Source of the DNA: Tolumonas auensis DSM 9187
Lineage (GTDB): Bacteria > Pseudomonadota > Gammaproteobacteria > Enterobacterales > Aeromonadaceae
Assembly (NCBI RefSeq): GCF_000023065.1
Contig: NC_012691.1
Coordinates: 544,501-608,500, forward strand
DNA: 64,000 nucleotides
Direction of reading: 5' to 3'
The stretch's first letter is position 1; every line of letters starts with the position of its first letter. The notes under the pieces are model-generated. The model searched no databases and was not told the origin of the DNA. It saw only the letters and a list, made by a program, of their open reading frames with translations. The position numbers were made by a program, and so were the translations under genes. This document shows, piece by piece, positions 9,808-19,406 of this stretch.

Positions 9808-10908
9808 ATGAACCACCTGATGTTCTATTGTCGTCCGGGATTTGAAAAAGATATGGCCGCGGAGATCCAGGATAAGGCAGTGGCACTGGAGTGTTTCGGC
9901 TTTTCCCGTGTCGCTGACAATTGCGGTTTTGTGTTGTTCGAGTGTTATGGCGAGCAGGATGCGGAGCGACTGGCACGTCGTCTGCCATTCCGTGAACTGA
10001 TTTTTGCCCGCCAGATGCTGGTGGTGATCGAGCAATTAAATGGTTTGGATCTGAAAGACCGCATCACACCCATCGTTGAAGCCGTGCAAAAAATGCCGCA
10101 ATTCGGTGAACTGCGTGTTGAAACAGCCGACACCAATGAAGCGAAAGAGCTTTCTACGTTCTGTCGCAAATTCAGTGTGCCACTGCGTCAGGCGCTGCGT
10201 GCTGCCGGTAAGTTAACGCCGGATGTAGATCCGCGTCGCCCGGTGCTGCATCTGTTTTTCCTGAAGAATGATTCAGTCTGGATCGGTTATTCCTATCCGA
10301 ATAACAATTCGCCTTTCCATATGGGTATTCCACGTCTGCGTTTCCCGTCCGATGCGCCAAGTCGTTCGACGCTGAAACTGGAAGAGGCGTTTTATATGTT
10401 TATTCCGCCTGAAGATGATGAGATTCGCTTGTGCTCTGGCTTAACGGCGGTCGATCTCGGTGCAAGCCCGGGCGGCTGGACTTATCAGCTGGTACGTCGT
10501 GGCATGATGGTGTCAGCGATTGATAACGGTCCGATGGCAGAATCACTGATGGAAAGCGGTCAGGTGAAACACATCATGGCAGATGGTTTTACTTATCGTC
10601 CGACCAAGAAAAATCCGTACTGGCTGGTATGCGACATGGTAGAAAAACCGGCGCGTATTACGCATCTGATTGCGCAGTGGTTCCGTGAAGGCTGCTGTCA
10701 GGAAGCGATTTTCAACCTGAAGCTGCCGATGAAAAAGCGCTATGCAGAAGTAGAACACAATCTGGCAGTACTGAAAGAATGGCTGGCAGAGATCGATGGC
10801 GAGTATGTGATTCAGGCAAAACAGTTGTACCACGATCGTGAAGAGATCACCGTGCATGTTTATGACGAACGCAAATTAGCACGCCGTCGTTCCGGTGCGT
10901 TTAACTAA
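9808..10908 (+). CDS. rlmM: 23S rRNA 2'-O-ribose methyltransferase RlmM (C2498)
   Basis: The enzyme uses S-adenosylmethionine to methylate the ribose of C2498 in 23S rRNA. The 366-residue length is standard. The N-terminal half holds a THUMP-like region. The C-terminal half is a Rossmann methyltransferase with [18 protein letters not shown] (about residues 214-231) and the catalytic-type lysines near KPARI and [18 protein letters not shown] before the ATG is a strong ribosome binding site. It lies directly after gcvA on the same strand. Confidence 0.95.
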   Translation: MNHLMFYCRPGFEKDMAAEIQDKAVALECFGFSRVADNCGFVLFECYGEQDAERLARRLPFRELIFARQMLVVIEQLNGLDLKDRITPIVEAVQKMPQFGELRVETADTNEAKELSTFCRKFSVPLRQALRAAGKLTPDVDPRRPVLHLFFLKNDSVWIGYSYPNNNSPFHMGIPRLRFPSDAPSRSTLKLEEAFYMFIPPEDDEIRLCSGLTAVDLGASPGGWTYQLVRRGMMVSAIDNGPMAESLMESGQVKHIMADGFTYRPTKKNPYWLVCDMVEKPARITHLIAQWFREGCCQEAIFNLKLPMKKRYAEVEHNLAVLKEWLAEIDGEYVIQAKQLYHDREEITVHVYDERKLARRRSGAFN

Positions 10909-10930
10909 TCGCACTGCAGGCAGATAAAAT

Positions 10931-10955
10931 GAAGGGCGCATAATTTGCGCCCTTC
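10931..10955. terminator. hairpin between convergent rlmM and xni
   Basis: GAAGGGCGCA (10931-10940) pairs with TGCGCCCTTC (10946-10955) around five bases. On the minus strand the hairpin is followed by ATTTTATC, a modest T-rich tail that suits the end of xni; on the plus side the tail is poor. It likely serves both genes. Confidence 0.65.
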
Positions 10956-10974
10956 CTGATCCTGGCCGTAATCA

Positions 10975-11757
10975 TTACGCCGGTGGCGTGTAGCGTAAAT
11001 CCTTCAGATTAAATCCGAGCGGAATATCATCTTTCAGACGCACTAACTCCTGTGCCAGCAGACAGACCTCACGGTGTTGCTGTACCAACTGCAGTTTTTT
11101 GTTATCTGTGGCATCCGCATCCAGTAACTGCGTTAATGTGCCGTATTCCGATAACAGCTGTTGTGCCGTTTTTTCCCCGATCCCCGGAACACCTTTGATG
11201 TTCATGCCACTGATGCCGGTCAGTGCCCAGAAATCCACTAATTGTGAGGGTTGCAGGCCGTACTGTTGCTGCACGAAAGCATGATCCAGCCAGCGTTTAT
11301 TAAAGTAATCGCGGATCTGCAGACCGCTGTCCAGCAACTGACAAAAGCCTTTATCGGTGGAGATCAGCGTGACCTGATGATCGTTCGCGACCAGTGGTTT
11401 GACCAAGGTGGCAATCAGATCATCGGCTTCATCCGTTTCCGATACCAGCGAGTCAATGCCCAGCCGGAGCAGCGAATCCTGTAACTGGCCAAGGCCTTGT
11501 CGCAGTGCGTCGGGCATTGCCGTCCGGCCTTCCTTATAGGCAGCATATTTGGCTTTACGCCAGCCGGGGGCTTCGCTGTCAAAGACTGCAATCACGTGGC
11601 TGGGCGTCGCTTCCTGCAGGATGGTATTGACGGCCCGCTGCATGGTGATGTCGGTAGCGGCCAGTTGCGCCGCTACATCATCAGGATGCTGTTTACTTTG
11701 TACGGAGTGGATGCGCCGGATCAGATTCAGCGCATCCAGTATCAGCAGGTGAGCCAT
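10975..11757 (-). CDS. xni: flap endonuclease Xni (YgdG, ExoIX)
   Basis: This 260-residue protein is a single-domain relative of the 5' nuclease of DNA polymerase I. It starts with HLLILDALNLIRRIHSVQ and keeps the acidic metal-binding segments (AVFDSE, ETDEADDLIATL, ISTDKGFCQLL) and the helix-hairpin-helix region GISGMNIKGVPGIGEKTA. Family members cut branched DNA flaps. It follows ppnN by only three bases and is probably cotranscribed with it. E. coli Xni is about 251 residues. Confidence 0.92.
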   Translation of the reverse strand: MAHLLILDALNLIRRIHSVQSKQHPDDVAAQLAATDITMQRAVNTILQEATPSHVIAVFDSEAPGWRKAKYAAYKEGRTAMPDALRQGLGQLQDSLLRLGIDSLVSETDEADDLIATLVKPLVANDHQVTLISTDKGFCQLLDSGLQIRDYFNKRWLDHAFVQQQYGLQPSQLVDFWALTGISGMNIKGVPGIGEKTAQQLLSEYGTLTQLLDADATDNKKLQLVQQHREVCLLAQELVRLKDDIPLGFNLKDLRYTPPA

Positions 11758-11760
11758 AGA

Positions 11761-13113
11761 CTAAAGTTGAATCTCGTAGCAGGGAACATAAGTGCTGCCC
11801 GGTAATTTCATCCGGTGCTGGGATACAAAATCCTGCAGTAGCTGATCTATCAGCGACATCAGTTTTTTATCCCCGGATAATTTGAACGGCCCGTGTTGTT
11901 CGATGGCTTTGATGCCTTTGTCTTTCACATTACCGGCGACAATGCCCGAGAAGGCTTTACGCAAGTTACACGCCAGTTGCTCGGCGGGTTGTTCCAGGTG
12001 CAGATTGAGCTGGGCCATGTTTTCATGCGTTGGCTCAAACGGTAACTGGAAGTCCGGTTCAATGTGCAGTGCCCAGTTGAAAGAGTAGGCATCCCCAATT
12101 GCTTTGCGGAAATCACGGACGTGTTCCATTGATGCTTTCATGGACTGACCCACGGCTTCAGCATCACCGATGATAATTTCATAGTGACGGGCGGCTGCGT
12201 CACCCAGTGTCGCTCTGACAAAGGCATCTAATGAACGGAAATAAGGTTCACTGCATTTCGGCCCGCTCAGTACCAGCGGTAACGGGTGATGCTGGTTGGC
12301 CGGATTCATCAGAATGCCCAGGATGTACAGCAACTCTTCTGCCGTACCAACCCCACCGGGGAAGATGATGATGCCGTGACCGAGGCGAACGAACGCTTCC
12401 AGTCGTTTTTCAATATCCGGCAGAATGACCAGCTCAGTCACAATCGGATTGGGCGGCTCGGCGGCGATAATTGACGGCTCAGACAAACCGACATAACGGT
12501 GGTTTGCGTAACGCTGGTTGGCATGCCCGACAGCGGCGCCTTTCATCGGGCCTTCCATTGCACCCGGCCCGCAGCCAGTACAGATGTTCAGTTCCCGCAC
12601 ACCCAGGTGATAGCCGACTTCGCGGGCATAATGATATTCGTCATCATTGATGGAGTGTCCGCCCCAGCAAACCACCATATTCGGTATTTCACCGGTTCGT
12701 ACGGTACGGGCGTTACGCAGAATGGAAAAGACAAGATTGGTGATATGGTTGGAGCTGGTCAGATTGAGACCGATTTCAGCTTCGAGTCTGCTGACATATA
12801 AAACATCGCGTAGTACCGCGAACAGGTGCTCCTGCAGACCGCGAATAATTTCACCATCCACGAACGCGGAAGCCGGGGCATTGAATAACTCCAGCTTCAC
12901 GCCGCGTTCACGGCTGATAATATTGACTGCAAAGTTCTGATATTTTTCCAGAATTTCTTTGGATGAGTCAGTTTTACTGCCACTGTTCAGTACCGCCAGG
13001 GAACAGTTGCGGTAAAGCTGATAAATCTCTCCTGCTGCTGCTTGCTGAAGGCTGTCAACTTCCAGCTGGGAGAGAAGCTCCATACTGCCGACAGGGTTTA
13101 CATAGGTGATCAT
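11761..13113 (-). CDS. ppnN: pyrimidine/purine nucleotide 5'-monophosphate nucleosidase PpnN (YgdH)
   Basis: PpnN splits nucleoside monophosphates into base and ribose-5-phosphate and in E. coli is activated by (p)ppGpp. The 450-residue product aligns over its full length with E. coli YgdH (454), starting [20 protein letters not shown]. The LOG-family catalytic motif PGGVGTAEE is present near residue 254, with [19 protein letters not shown] upstream of it. It lies directly upstream of xni in the same direction. Confidence 0.94.
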   Translation of the reverse strand: MITYVNPVGSMELLSQLEVDSLQQAAAGEIYQLYRNCSLAVLNSGSKTDSSKEILEKYQNFAVNIISRERGVKLELFNAPASAFVDGEIIRGLQEHLFAVLRDVLYVSRLEAEIGLNLTSSNHITNLVFSILRNARTVRTGEIPNMVVCWGGHSINDDEYHYAREVGYHLGVRELNICTGCGPGAMEGPMKGAAVGHANQRYANHRYVGLSEPSIIAAEPPNPIVTELVILPDIEKRLEAFVRLGHGIIIFPGGVGTAEELLYILGILMNPANQHHPLPLVLSGPKCSEPYFRSLDAFVRATLGDAAARHYEIIIGDAEAVGQSMKASMEHVRDFRKAIGDAYSFNWALHIEPDFQLPFEPTHENMAQLNLHLEQPAEQLACNLRKAFSGIVAGNVKDKGIKAIEQHGPFKLSGDKKLMSLIDQLLQDFVSQHRMKLPGSTYVPCYEIQL

Positions 13114-13163
13114 GGCTGTATCCGAAAGTTAAGAGTTATGACGGTGCAATCCAGATATTTTAT

Positions 13164-15410
13164 TTATCGGGTCTCTGTTTTTCCCTGAGCCGGTAAGAGC
13201 AGTGCATTCCAGTCAATGCTGACCTGCATTTCAGAGCTGTTTACCTTTACCAGTCCTTTGGTGATGGCTTCTATAGTTTTGGTTCTTAATTCACCGTTAA
13301 AAAATGCAGCTTGTTGATAATCAATAGCAAATAGTTCAACCCAGACATTTTTGCCCAGTTTTTCCGATAACTGCATGGCGCCTGCGAGAGCGATGCCACA
13401 AACTTCCAGTGTCTGTACGGGTTTCAGTGCATTTACTGACTTACTTAAGAAAGGATACTGTACTTTGCCGCAAATAACGCGTTCATTGAGCCCATATTTG
13501 CGCATAATCACACCCAGGCGATTTTCTATACGCACAATAATTTCGTTATATTGCGCGGCGGTATCTTCCGGGAGAGTGCAGAGTAATAAGCGGTCGGAAA
13601 GCAGGTAGTAGCGACATTGTTCCGGCATTCGCTGACGAATGGCATGAGAAACTTGCCGGAGAATCGATTGTGCTTTTTTCAGTCCGACGCGGCATTCCAG
13701 ATCGGTTAATCCGCTGGCTCTGAATAAGAGCATTGTGGTTGCGGGATGCCCGCCGGCTGTACCGTCGGGTTGCCAGATGGATGTCTGTTGTTTGCCTAGC
13801 TCTTTCTGCAGCAGTAACGATGTGCCCATATTGGTTACTGCATCGTAATCGATGAGTTGTCGCAGCAGTTGCTGCTCTTGTCTGAGCCGGCGGATTTTGC
13901 GGATATGCCATAACAAGGCAATGCCGAGTATGGTCATCAGCAACGCGGCACTGATACCGACTTTAAAGTACCAGCTCAATTCTCTGTCGAGGCGGCGTTT
14001 TTCGTTATCCAGCTCCTGCAGACGTTGTGATTGATCCAGCCGGGTATAATTGGCGAAAAAATCACTTTGTGGCGGCTCTTCGGTGGTCGCGGATTCATGC
14101 TGGCTGTTGGTAAACAGTTTGTAGTTCAGCAATGCCTGATCGAATTGCTGATTATTTTCATAAGCAATGGACAACAGACGGTACATCTCTGTTTCCAGAT
14201 TTTTCTGTTCCGGGATCGGGGTGTTCAGCATCTGTTCCAGCAGAACTATCGCCTGGGTCGGGTTATCCTGCTGTGTGTAAAGCTCGGCCAGAGATAACAG
14301 GGATAAGCGTTCGTAATAGGGCAGACGTTCACGCTGAAACAGCTCATAAGCCGCGGTCAGGTAGGTTTGCGCTTCGTTGTAGCGGTGTAGCTGCTGGTAG
14401 GTTTTGCCAATTTCCAGATGCAGACGGGCCAGATCCTGCGGGCGGGTCGAGTGCTTGTAGACCCCGGAGGCATTGAGCAGTAAAGCCAGTGCCAGATTGG
14501 TATCGCGGGCTTCCCGTTTCAGTTGCGCCAGATGGATGATAGCATCTGCCTGCCAGCTCTCGTTGGCGAATTGCTGGGTGAGTTCCAGTGCCTGTTCGGC
14601 ATAGATGATCGCATTGGCCAGATCCTGTTTTTGCGCAAATAACTGACTGATCCGGGTTGTCAGCTGGAGTTGCAGCAGCAGCTGATTATTTTTTTGCGCC
14701 TGTTCCAGTGTCTCATGATAAGAGAGCAGGCTGTGTTCGTCCTGATTGGTGATATGCAGCAGGTCGCCTTCAAGCATTTCAGCCCAGATGGCCAGTTGCG
14801 GGTCTGGACGGGTTACCAGCAGTGTCCGCACCTGTGACAGCATTTCTCTCGCCAGTTCCGGCAGTTGCCGGTGAATAGCCAGCGCGCTGTTAAGCAAACC
14901 GACATAGACCGGCAGCTCACTGTTAGTCAGGTCGTTGTTTTGTAACAGCACATTCAGACGTCGCCAGGCGTGGTGTGCCGGAATCGGTTTGTTGAGATCC
15001 AGACCCAGAATAATGATCTGACGATACAGACTGATACCGGCTAAATCATCGAAATGCTGCCGGTTAGCGATTTGTTCGGCATTGTCTAATGCGGCCAGTG
15101 CTTCGGTGTAGCGCTCCTGCAGGGCATAGCAGGAGCCGTTAATAATCAGTGCCTGGATTTGCTGCCGGCTGTTGCGCAGCAGAACCCGATCCCGTAATCG
15201 CCCTGACGAATTGCTTCTGATGCTTCTGCCGGGTAATAACGGATTCTCCTGCAGCAACTGCACGGACTCTGTCAGCTGGATACATTGTTCCGGGTTGGAA
15301 ACAGCAATTTGCTGCGCCTGCTGTAACGTGTCAGACAGATCGGCCGGATCTATCTCCGGTACAGGCACACTGAGCCCGTTCAACAGAAAAACCAGAGGCA
15401 ATAACGTCAT
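13164..15410 (-). CDS. TPR-repeat membrane protein with degenerate GGDEF-like domain
   Basis: The 748-residue protein has a hydrophobic N terminus (probable export signal, although it lacks basic residues). Next come roughly 400 residues of helical repeats of the tetratricopeptide kind, for example DALNYKLF-like and ARLHLEIGKTYQQLHRYNEA segments. A short coiled coil precedes one membrane helix near 482-501 (FKVGISAALLMTILGIALLW). The cytoplasmic part begins with an IDYDAVTNMGTSLLL segment that resembles the D-x-LTGLxNR opening of GGDEF domains. At the signature position, however, it reads LSDRLLLC, so diguanylate cyclase activity is not expected. A periplasmic TPR sensor with an inactive output domain is the likely design; the ligand is unknown. 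It is separated from queF by about 75 bases. Confidence 0.7.
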   Translation of the reverse strand: MTLLPLVFLLNGLSVPVPEIDPADLSDTLQQAQQIAVSNPEQCIQLTESVQLLQENPLLPGRSIRSNSSGRLRDRVLLRNSRQQIQALIINGSCYALQERYTEALAALDNAEQIANRQHFDDLAGISLYRQIIILGLDLNKPIPAHHAWRRLNVLLQNNDLTNSELPVYVGLLNSALAIHRQLPELAREMLSQVRTLLVTRPDPQLAIWAEMLEGDLLHITNQDEHSLLSYHETLEQAQKNNQLLLQLQLTTRISQLFAQKQDLANAIIYAEQALELTQQFANESWQADAIIHLAQLKREARDTNLALALLLNASGVYKHSTRPQDLARLHLEIGKTYQQLHRYNEAQTYLTAAYELFQRERLPYYERLSLLSLAELYTQQDNPTQAIVLLEQMLNTPIPEQKNLETEMYRLLSIAYENNQQFDQALLNYKLFTNSQHESATTEEPPQSDFFANYTRLDQSQRLQELDNEKRRLDRELSWYFKVGISAALLMTILGIALLWHIRKIRRLRQEQQLLRQLIDYDAVTNMGTSLLLQKELGKQQTSIWQPDGTAGGHPATTMLLFRASGLTDLECRVGLKKAQSILRQVSHAIRQRMPEQCRYYLLSDRLLLCTLPEDTAAQYNEIIVRIENRLGVIMRKYGLNERVICGKVQYPFLSKSVNALKPVQTLEVCGIALAGAMQLSEKLGKNVWVELFAIDYQQAAFFNGELRTKTIEAITKGLVKVNSSEMQVSIDWNALLLPAQGKTETR

Positions 15411-15486
15411 AGATTCATCTTTTCATCAGATTTCTGTTGGTTTTCATATTCTGATTATGCGGTATATCTTACTGATTATCAGTGAA

Positions 15487-16338
15487 TTACTGTCTGATCA
15501 GTCGCATATTTGCCGGTGCAGTTTCCCAGTTACTGCGGAACGGATTGATATCCAGTCCGCCCCGCCGGGTATAACGGGCATAGACCGTCAGTTTTTCCGG
15601 CTGGCAGTGACGCTGCAGATCAACAAAAATCCGCTCAACGCATTGCTCATGAAATTCATTGTGCTGACGGAAAGAGATCAGATAACGCAGCATTTTTTCG
15701 CGGTTAATGCGGGGGCCTTTATAGTGAATAACAACACTGCCCCAGTCAGGTTGTCCGGTGACCAGACAATTTGATTTCAGCAGATGACTGTGCAGCGTTT
15801 CTTCGACAATCGTGTGATTGTCACCGGCCTGTTCCAGCCAGTCGCTGGAGAAGTGATATTCATCAATCACGATATCCAGATCGTCAATACACTCGCCGGG
15901 GAAGGTGCCAATATGATGTGCGGCTTCGGATAATGGATAGAGCGCCACTTTGATTGCGCCTTCCGCACATTTACTGAGATCCTGTTCCAGCGTGTGACGC
16001 ACGGTCGCCAAATCAGCGAACCGGGTCTGATTAAAACTGTTCAGATACAGTTTAAATGATTTGGATTCGATCAGATTGATGCTTCCGGCATCAATTCTTG
16101 CCTCACCGATGGCAACAACAGGTTTTCCTTTGTTGTTCAGCCAGGAGATCTCATACAAAGTCCACAGATCCTCACCATGGAAAGGTAAATTTCCGGCCAG
16201 ATTCAATGCATCCCGGTTTAACTGTCTTGGCACTGGTTGCAGCAGTTGCGGGCTATACTCTGCGATATAGTCTGTTTTCTGACCTAAAGTCAGGTTAGCC
16301 AGCAACGGGTTATTTTCGTAAGGGGATGCATGAGACAT
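15487..16338 (-). CDS. queF: NADPH-dependent 7-cyano-7-deazaguanine reductase QueF
   Basis: QueF reduces preQ0 to preQ1 in queuosine synthesis for tRNA. The 283-residue product belongs to the long (YqcD) class with two tunnel-fold halves. The QueF substrate motif [17 protein letters not shown] is near residue 92, and the active-site cysteine is in [16 protein letters not shown]. The C-terminal [14 protein letters not shown] is also characteristic. It is divergent from syd, the same arrangement as in E. coli. Confidence 0.95.
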   Translation of the reverse strand: MSHASPYENNPLLANLTLGQKTDYIAEYSPQLLQPVPRQLNRDALNLAGNLPFHGEDLWTLYEISWLNNKGKPVVAIGEARIDAGSINLIESKSFKLYLNSFNQTRFADLATVRHTLEQDLSKCAEGAIKVALYPLSEAAHHIGTFPGECIDDLDIVIDEYHFSSDWLEQAGDNHTIVEETLHSHLLKSNCLVTGQPDWGSVVIHYKGPRINREKMLRYLISFRQHNEFHEQCVERIFVDLQRHCQPEKLTVYARYTRRGGLDINPFRSNWETAPANMRLIRQ

Positions 16339-16389
16339 GAGAGGTTCGCTCAGTTAAAATCCAAGTATCTTTAATTGTCGGGAAAAACC

Positions 16390-16971
16390 GTGGCTGATCA
16401 AGTTATTTGCGCATTATCTGATGTATTTGCACGCTGGTTCGCCTACCAGCAGCAGCGGGGGATCCAGGTTTGCTGTCCTGAGGATGAACTGCGGCCGTCG
16501 CCTTGTCGTTATGATGCGCAACATCCGGAGCGATGGAAGCCCTGGTCACGACCGGAGATGAGCGATCTGCAGAACATTGCTTCCGCGCTGGAGTGTGTTT
16601 TTCATCCGGCGATTCATGCGTATTACGGCCATGGTTATGCCGGACAAATTACGGCTTCGTTCAAGGGGCTGGCGGTGACACTGGTACAACCCTGGAATGA
16701 AGAGGATTTTGAGCGCTTACAGCAGAATCTGGTTGCACATGTCTTAATGCTGCGCCGGCTTAAGTTACCCATAACCCTGTTTCTGGCAACGGTGTCTGAT
16801 GAATCACGGGTGATCAGTCTGGATAATGAAACCGGCGAGGTGGTGCTGGAGCAATTAGGTAAGAAAAAGCGCTGGGTGCTGGCAGATTCGTTACCGGCAT
16901 TTTTGCAGCGGCTTTCCCCTTTAGCTCAAACGGCAGTTACCCCAGCTGTTCCAGTAAACTTACCCGCTTAG
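16390..16971 (+). CDS. syd: SecY-interacting protein Syd
   Basis: Syd binds SecY at the cytoplasmic membrane face and is thought to monitor or proofread translocon assembly. The product resembles E. coli Syd (181 residues), particularly HPAIHAYYGHGYAGQITASF, then LVQPWNEEDFERLQQNLVAH and RLKLPITLFLATV. The GTG at 16390 is preferred: GGGA lies about seven bases upstream and the E. coli N terminus aligns from there. A TTG at 16375 would add five residues. The last 35 bases overlap the convergent small gene on the other strand. Confidence 0.85.
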   Translation: MADQVICALSDVFARWFAYQQQRGIQVCCPEDELRPSPCRYDAQHPERWKPWSRPEMSDLQNIASALECVFHPAIHAYYGHGYAGQITASFKGLAVTLVQPWNEEDFERLQQNLVAHVLMLRRLKLPITLFLATVSDESRVISLDNETGEVVLEQLGKKKRWVLADSLPAFLQRLSPLAQTAVTPAVPVNLPA

Positions 16972-17251
16972 CGAGCATGGTTACTTGCTGCTGCAACTGT
17001 TCCACCTGCCGTTGCAGCATTTCCAGCTGATCTTCGGGGCTTGCCGGTTGAGGGGCCGCACTGCTTTCAGCATCAGCAGTACCGGGAAAACCCAGTGATT
17101 TATACGCTTCCGGATCCTGCTTCCAGCGCTGGATGGCGGTGATCAGGGTCGCCATCGGTACGGGCTGGCGCAGACGTGCTTTGACCAGTGCGGTGCTGGG
17201 GGGCTGACCGTTAGCGGCCAGTTGATTCGCGATGCGGAATATTTCGTCCAT
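16937..17251 (-). CDS. small putative DNA-binding protein with C-terminal leucine zipper
   Basis: I do not recognise a named gene. The 104-residue product has an N-terminal helical segment (MDEIFRIANQLAANGQPPST, then VKARLRQPVPMATLITAIQRWK) that looks like the helix-turn-helix start of KfrA-type proteins. A Pro/Ala/Ser-rich linker follows, and then a heptad-patterned coiled coil (QLEMLQRQVEQLQQQVTML) at residues about 74-103. A dimeric DNA-binding role is inference from this layout only. Its 3' end overlaps syd by 35 bases, tail to tail, and the DUF3301-like gene lies upstream on the same strand. Confidence 0.65.
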   Translation of the reverse strand: MDEIFRIANQLAANGQPPSTALVKARLRQPVPMATLITAIQRWKQDPEAYKSLGFPGTADAESSAAPQPASPEDQLEMLQRQVEQLQQQVTMLAKRVSLLEQLG

Positions 17252-17284
17252 CAGAATTAATGCTCCATGAAATAAACGATGGTT

Positions 17285-17710
17285 TCAGTGACGCTGCCGT
17301 GGGAACGGGATGACATTGTTCTTGTCTGATTTCACTGGTGGTGAATCATGGTTCTCGTCATGTGCGGGCATATTCACGACAATGCCGCTGGTCTCATTGC
17401 TGTGACTGTGGCTCTGTTTAGGCGGATTAACGCGAAAAACCGGCTGATGCAGCCCCACCAGATAAAGTTCACCTTCTTCTGTACTGACACCATCGCGGCT
17501 GAATTCAAAAACAAAGGCATTCGCTTTCTGTGTTATCCGCGCCAGAAATAACGGAATACCAAAGGATTGCCGGGCCACACTGAGTAGTTGCAAATCTGCA
17601 CTCTGGCAATAATGCCGGATCAAACGTTCTGCCAGTTCTGATTGCTGACGACGCAGCCAGGCCTCTGCTCCAATCAGACAGATCAAAAACAACAGCAACA
17701 GATCAGTCAT
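17285..17710 (-). CDS. DUF3301-like single-pass membrane protein
   Basis: The 141-residue product starts with a membrane helix (LLLLFLICLIGAEAWL). The basic segment that follows contains SELAERLIRHYCQSADLQLL, and then comes a small soluble domain with RITQKANAFVFEFSRDG. This pattern fits the uncharacterised DUF3301 family of gammaproteobacteria. The tail is rich in His, Asn and Ser and probably disordered. The function is unknown. It is divergent from yqcC and about 33 bases upstream of the small coiled-coil gene, so those two may be cotranscribed. Confidence 0.65.
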   Translation of the reverse strand: MTDLLLLFLICLIGAEAWLRRQQSELAERLIRHYCQSADLQLLSVARQSFGIPLFLARITQKANAFVFEFSRDGVSTEEGELYLVGLHQPVFRVNPPKQSHSHSNETSGIVVNMPAHDENHDSPPVKSDKNNVIPFPRQRH

Positions 17711-17742
17711 AGCATCTCTACTCAGTAAAAAATCGACGGGGA

Positions 17743-17751
17743 TGGTATATT
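17743..17751 (+). promoter_or_regulatory. possible extended -10 promoter of yqcC-truC
   Basis: TGG-TATATT at 17743-17751 has the TGn extension and a good -10 hexamer, about 36 bases before the yqcC start. No convincing -35 is seen. Confidence 0.35.
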
Positions 17752-17787
17752 AGCCGGAATTTAAGCGTAACAGGAAATCGGTGTGTT

Positions 17788-18123
17788 ATGTCGCGACAAG
17801 TTGTGTTTTTGCTAAAAGAGCTGGAACTGACGTTACAGCGTCTGCAGTTATGGCAGGACGAGGCACCTTCTGCGGAAGCGTTAGCCAGTACACAGCCGTT
17901 TGCACTGGATACACTGGAGTTTCATCAGTGGTTACAGTTTATTTTTCTGGAACGGTTACGTTTCATGCTGACGGATAATCAGCCATTACCATCGTCGGTG
18001 GCAATCTATCCGATGGCAACTGAAGTGTATAAGAAAAAACTGAAAGAGCATGCTTTGTTGCTGGATGTACTGGCCCGTCTGGATGAAGCACTCAGTGGTA
18101 AGCCGGCAGATCGATTGCAATGA
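17788..18123 (+). CDS. yqcC: YqcC family protein (DUF446)
   Basis: This 111-residue, mostly helical protein matches the YqcC family. The conserved segment FHQWLQFIFLERLRFML is in the middle and SSVAIYPMATEVYK follows. The biochemical role is unknown. In many gammaproteobacteria it precedes truC, as here, where the two genes overlap by four bases (ATGA). That coupling suggests a link with tRNA modification, but this is inference. Confidence 0.85.
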   Translation: MSRQVVFLLKELELTLQRLQLWQDEAPSAEALASTQPFALDTLEFHQWLQFIFLERLRFMLTDNQPLPSSVAIYPMATEVYKKKLKEHALLLDVLARLDEALSGKPADRLQ

Positions 18124-18848
18124 AATTAGAGATCCTTTATCAGGATGAACATCTGGTCGCGATTAACAAACCGGCCGGATTACTGGTACATCGCAGCTGG
18201 CTGGATAAGGGCGAAACGCAATTTGCGATGCAGATGACACGTGATCAGATTGGTCAGCATGTGTATACCGTGCATCGTCTGGATCGTCCGACTTCCGGCA
18301 TCCTGTTGTTTGCGCTGGATCCGGATACGGCCCGGTTGCTGACGGATGCCTTTGCCGGACACCGGATGCAGAAAGAATATCTGGCGCTGGTCCGGGGCTG
18401 GGCACCGCTGCAAAAATTTCTCGATTATCCGCTGAAAGAAGAGCTGGATCGGATTGCGGATAAGTTTGCCGATCAGGATAAACCGGCACAACCGGCCAAA
18501 ACGCATATCCGTTGTCTGGGGCGGGTCGAGTTACCGTTTGCGGTATCTCCGCGGCATCCGAGCAGTCGTTACAGTCTGGTGAAATTACTGCCGCTGACTG
18601 GCCGCAAGCATCAGTTGCGCCGTCATCTGGCGCATTTACGGCATCCGATTGTGGGGGATACCTCGCATGGTGACGGACGGCATAACCGCTTTTTCCGCGA
18701 CCAGTTCAGTTGTGACCGCCTGATGCTGCATCATCATCAGCTCAGCTTCCGTCATCCTCACAGCAATGAATTACTGACAATCCGGGCTTCGCTGGATGAG
18801 CGCTGGCAGCAGCAATTGCAAGCCTTCAACTGGCAGGTTCAGATTTAA
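18120..18848 (+). CDS. truC: tRNA pseudouridine(65) synthase TruC
   Basis: TruC isomerises uridine 65 of tRNA to pseudouridine. The 242-residue product has the RluA-type motif HRLDRPTSGILLFA near residue 54, with the catalytic aspartate, an opening LEILYQDEHLVAINKPAGLL, and the C-terminal GRKHQLRRHLAHL segment. It starts inside the last codons of yqcC (ATGA overlap). Confidence 0.95.
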   Translation: MKLEILYQDEHLVAINKPAGLLVHRSWLDKGETQFAMQMTRDQIGQHVYTVHRLDRPTSGILLFALDPDTARLLTDAFAGHRMQKEYLALVRGWAPLQKFLDYPLKEELDRIADKFADQDKPAQPAKTHIRCLGRVELPFAVSPRHPSSRYSLVKLLPLTGRKHQLRRHLAHLRHPIVGDTSHGDGRHNRFFRDQFSCDRLMLHHHQLSFRHPHSNELLTIRASLDERWQQQLQAFNWQVQI

Positions 18849-18853
18849 TATAT

Positions 18854-18889
18854 AAAAAAGGCACCACAGTCAGTTTCCCTCGTGGTGCC
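18854..18889. terminator. hairpin between convergent truC and the small hypothetical gene
   Basis: GGCACCAC (18860-18867) pairs with GTGGTGCC (18882-18889). Read on the minus strand, a run of six T follows, so it is a good intrinsic terminator for the small gene ending at 18906. It may also end truC transcripts. Confidence 0.75.
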
Positions 18890-18905
18890 ATCTGGTCATC
18901 CGGTT

Positions 18906-19241
18906 TTACTTTGCGGCCAGGAAGCCAATATCTTTTTCGCGATAGGGTTCTTCATTATGGCTGAATTCCCGTTCGGGGAAAGCGACCAGTGATTCAATCT
19001 GATGCCATGGGATCAGTACTGCGGCGTGATAAATATCCGGTGGCGTAGAGAAGAAATCCTGCGTCTGCCATTGCTTGTTATCTACCCAGATACCGGCGTT
19101 TTCGACACCGGCTAATCGCACATAGAATTCTGAACAATCCGGATCATTCGGCTGGATCAGTGTTTGCGCACTTTCTACATAACCGGGTATAAATTTAACC
19201 AGAACGATTTTTCCAACATAGTTTGTAATGGCATGGGTCAT
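18906..19241 (-). CDS. hypothetical protein, 111 residues
   Basis: I do not recognise this gene. The product is acidic, soluble and without signal peptide or membrane helix. It starts MTHAITNYVGKIVLVKFIPG and contains a beta-rich stretch (AGVENAGIWVDNKQW) and several tryptophans. AAGGAG lies at good distance before the ATG, and a terminator follows the stop, so it is probably a real monocistronic gene. It lies between truC and the nir cluster without an obvious functional link. Confidence 0.7.
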   Translation of the reverse strand: MTHAITNYVGKIVLVKFIPGYVESAQTLIQPNDPDCSEFYVRLAGVENAGIWVDNKQWQTQDFFSTPPDIYHAAVLIPWHQIESLVAFPEREFSHNEEPYREKDIGFLAAK

Positions 19242-19406
19242 AGCCAGCTCCTTGTTCTGTGAGGAATTTTACTCTGTTTCTTCTTCATCACAGACGACCG
19301 ATGAGGCGACAAGAACAGATAGCAGGTTCTTCTTAAAGCATAGATTCAGTTAAAGCAGGATGAGAAAACAATTTTCCGGAACAGCAGCGGGAATCACCCA
19401 GAGAGG

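Noticed and set aside
13164-15410. Active diguanylate cyclase
   Set aside because: The GGDEF signature is replaced by LSDRLLLC, so catalysis is not supported.
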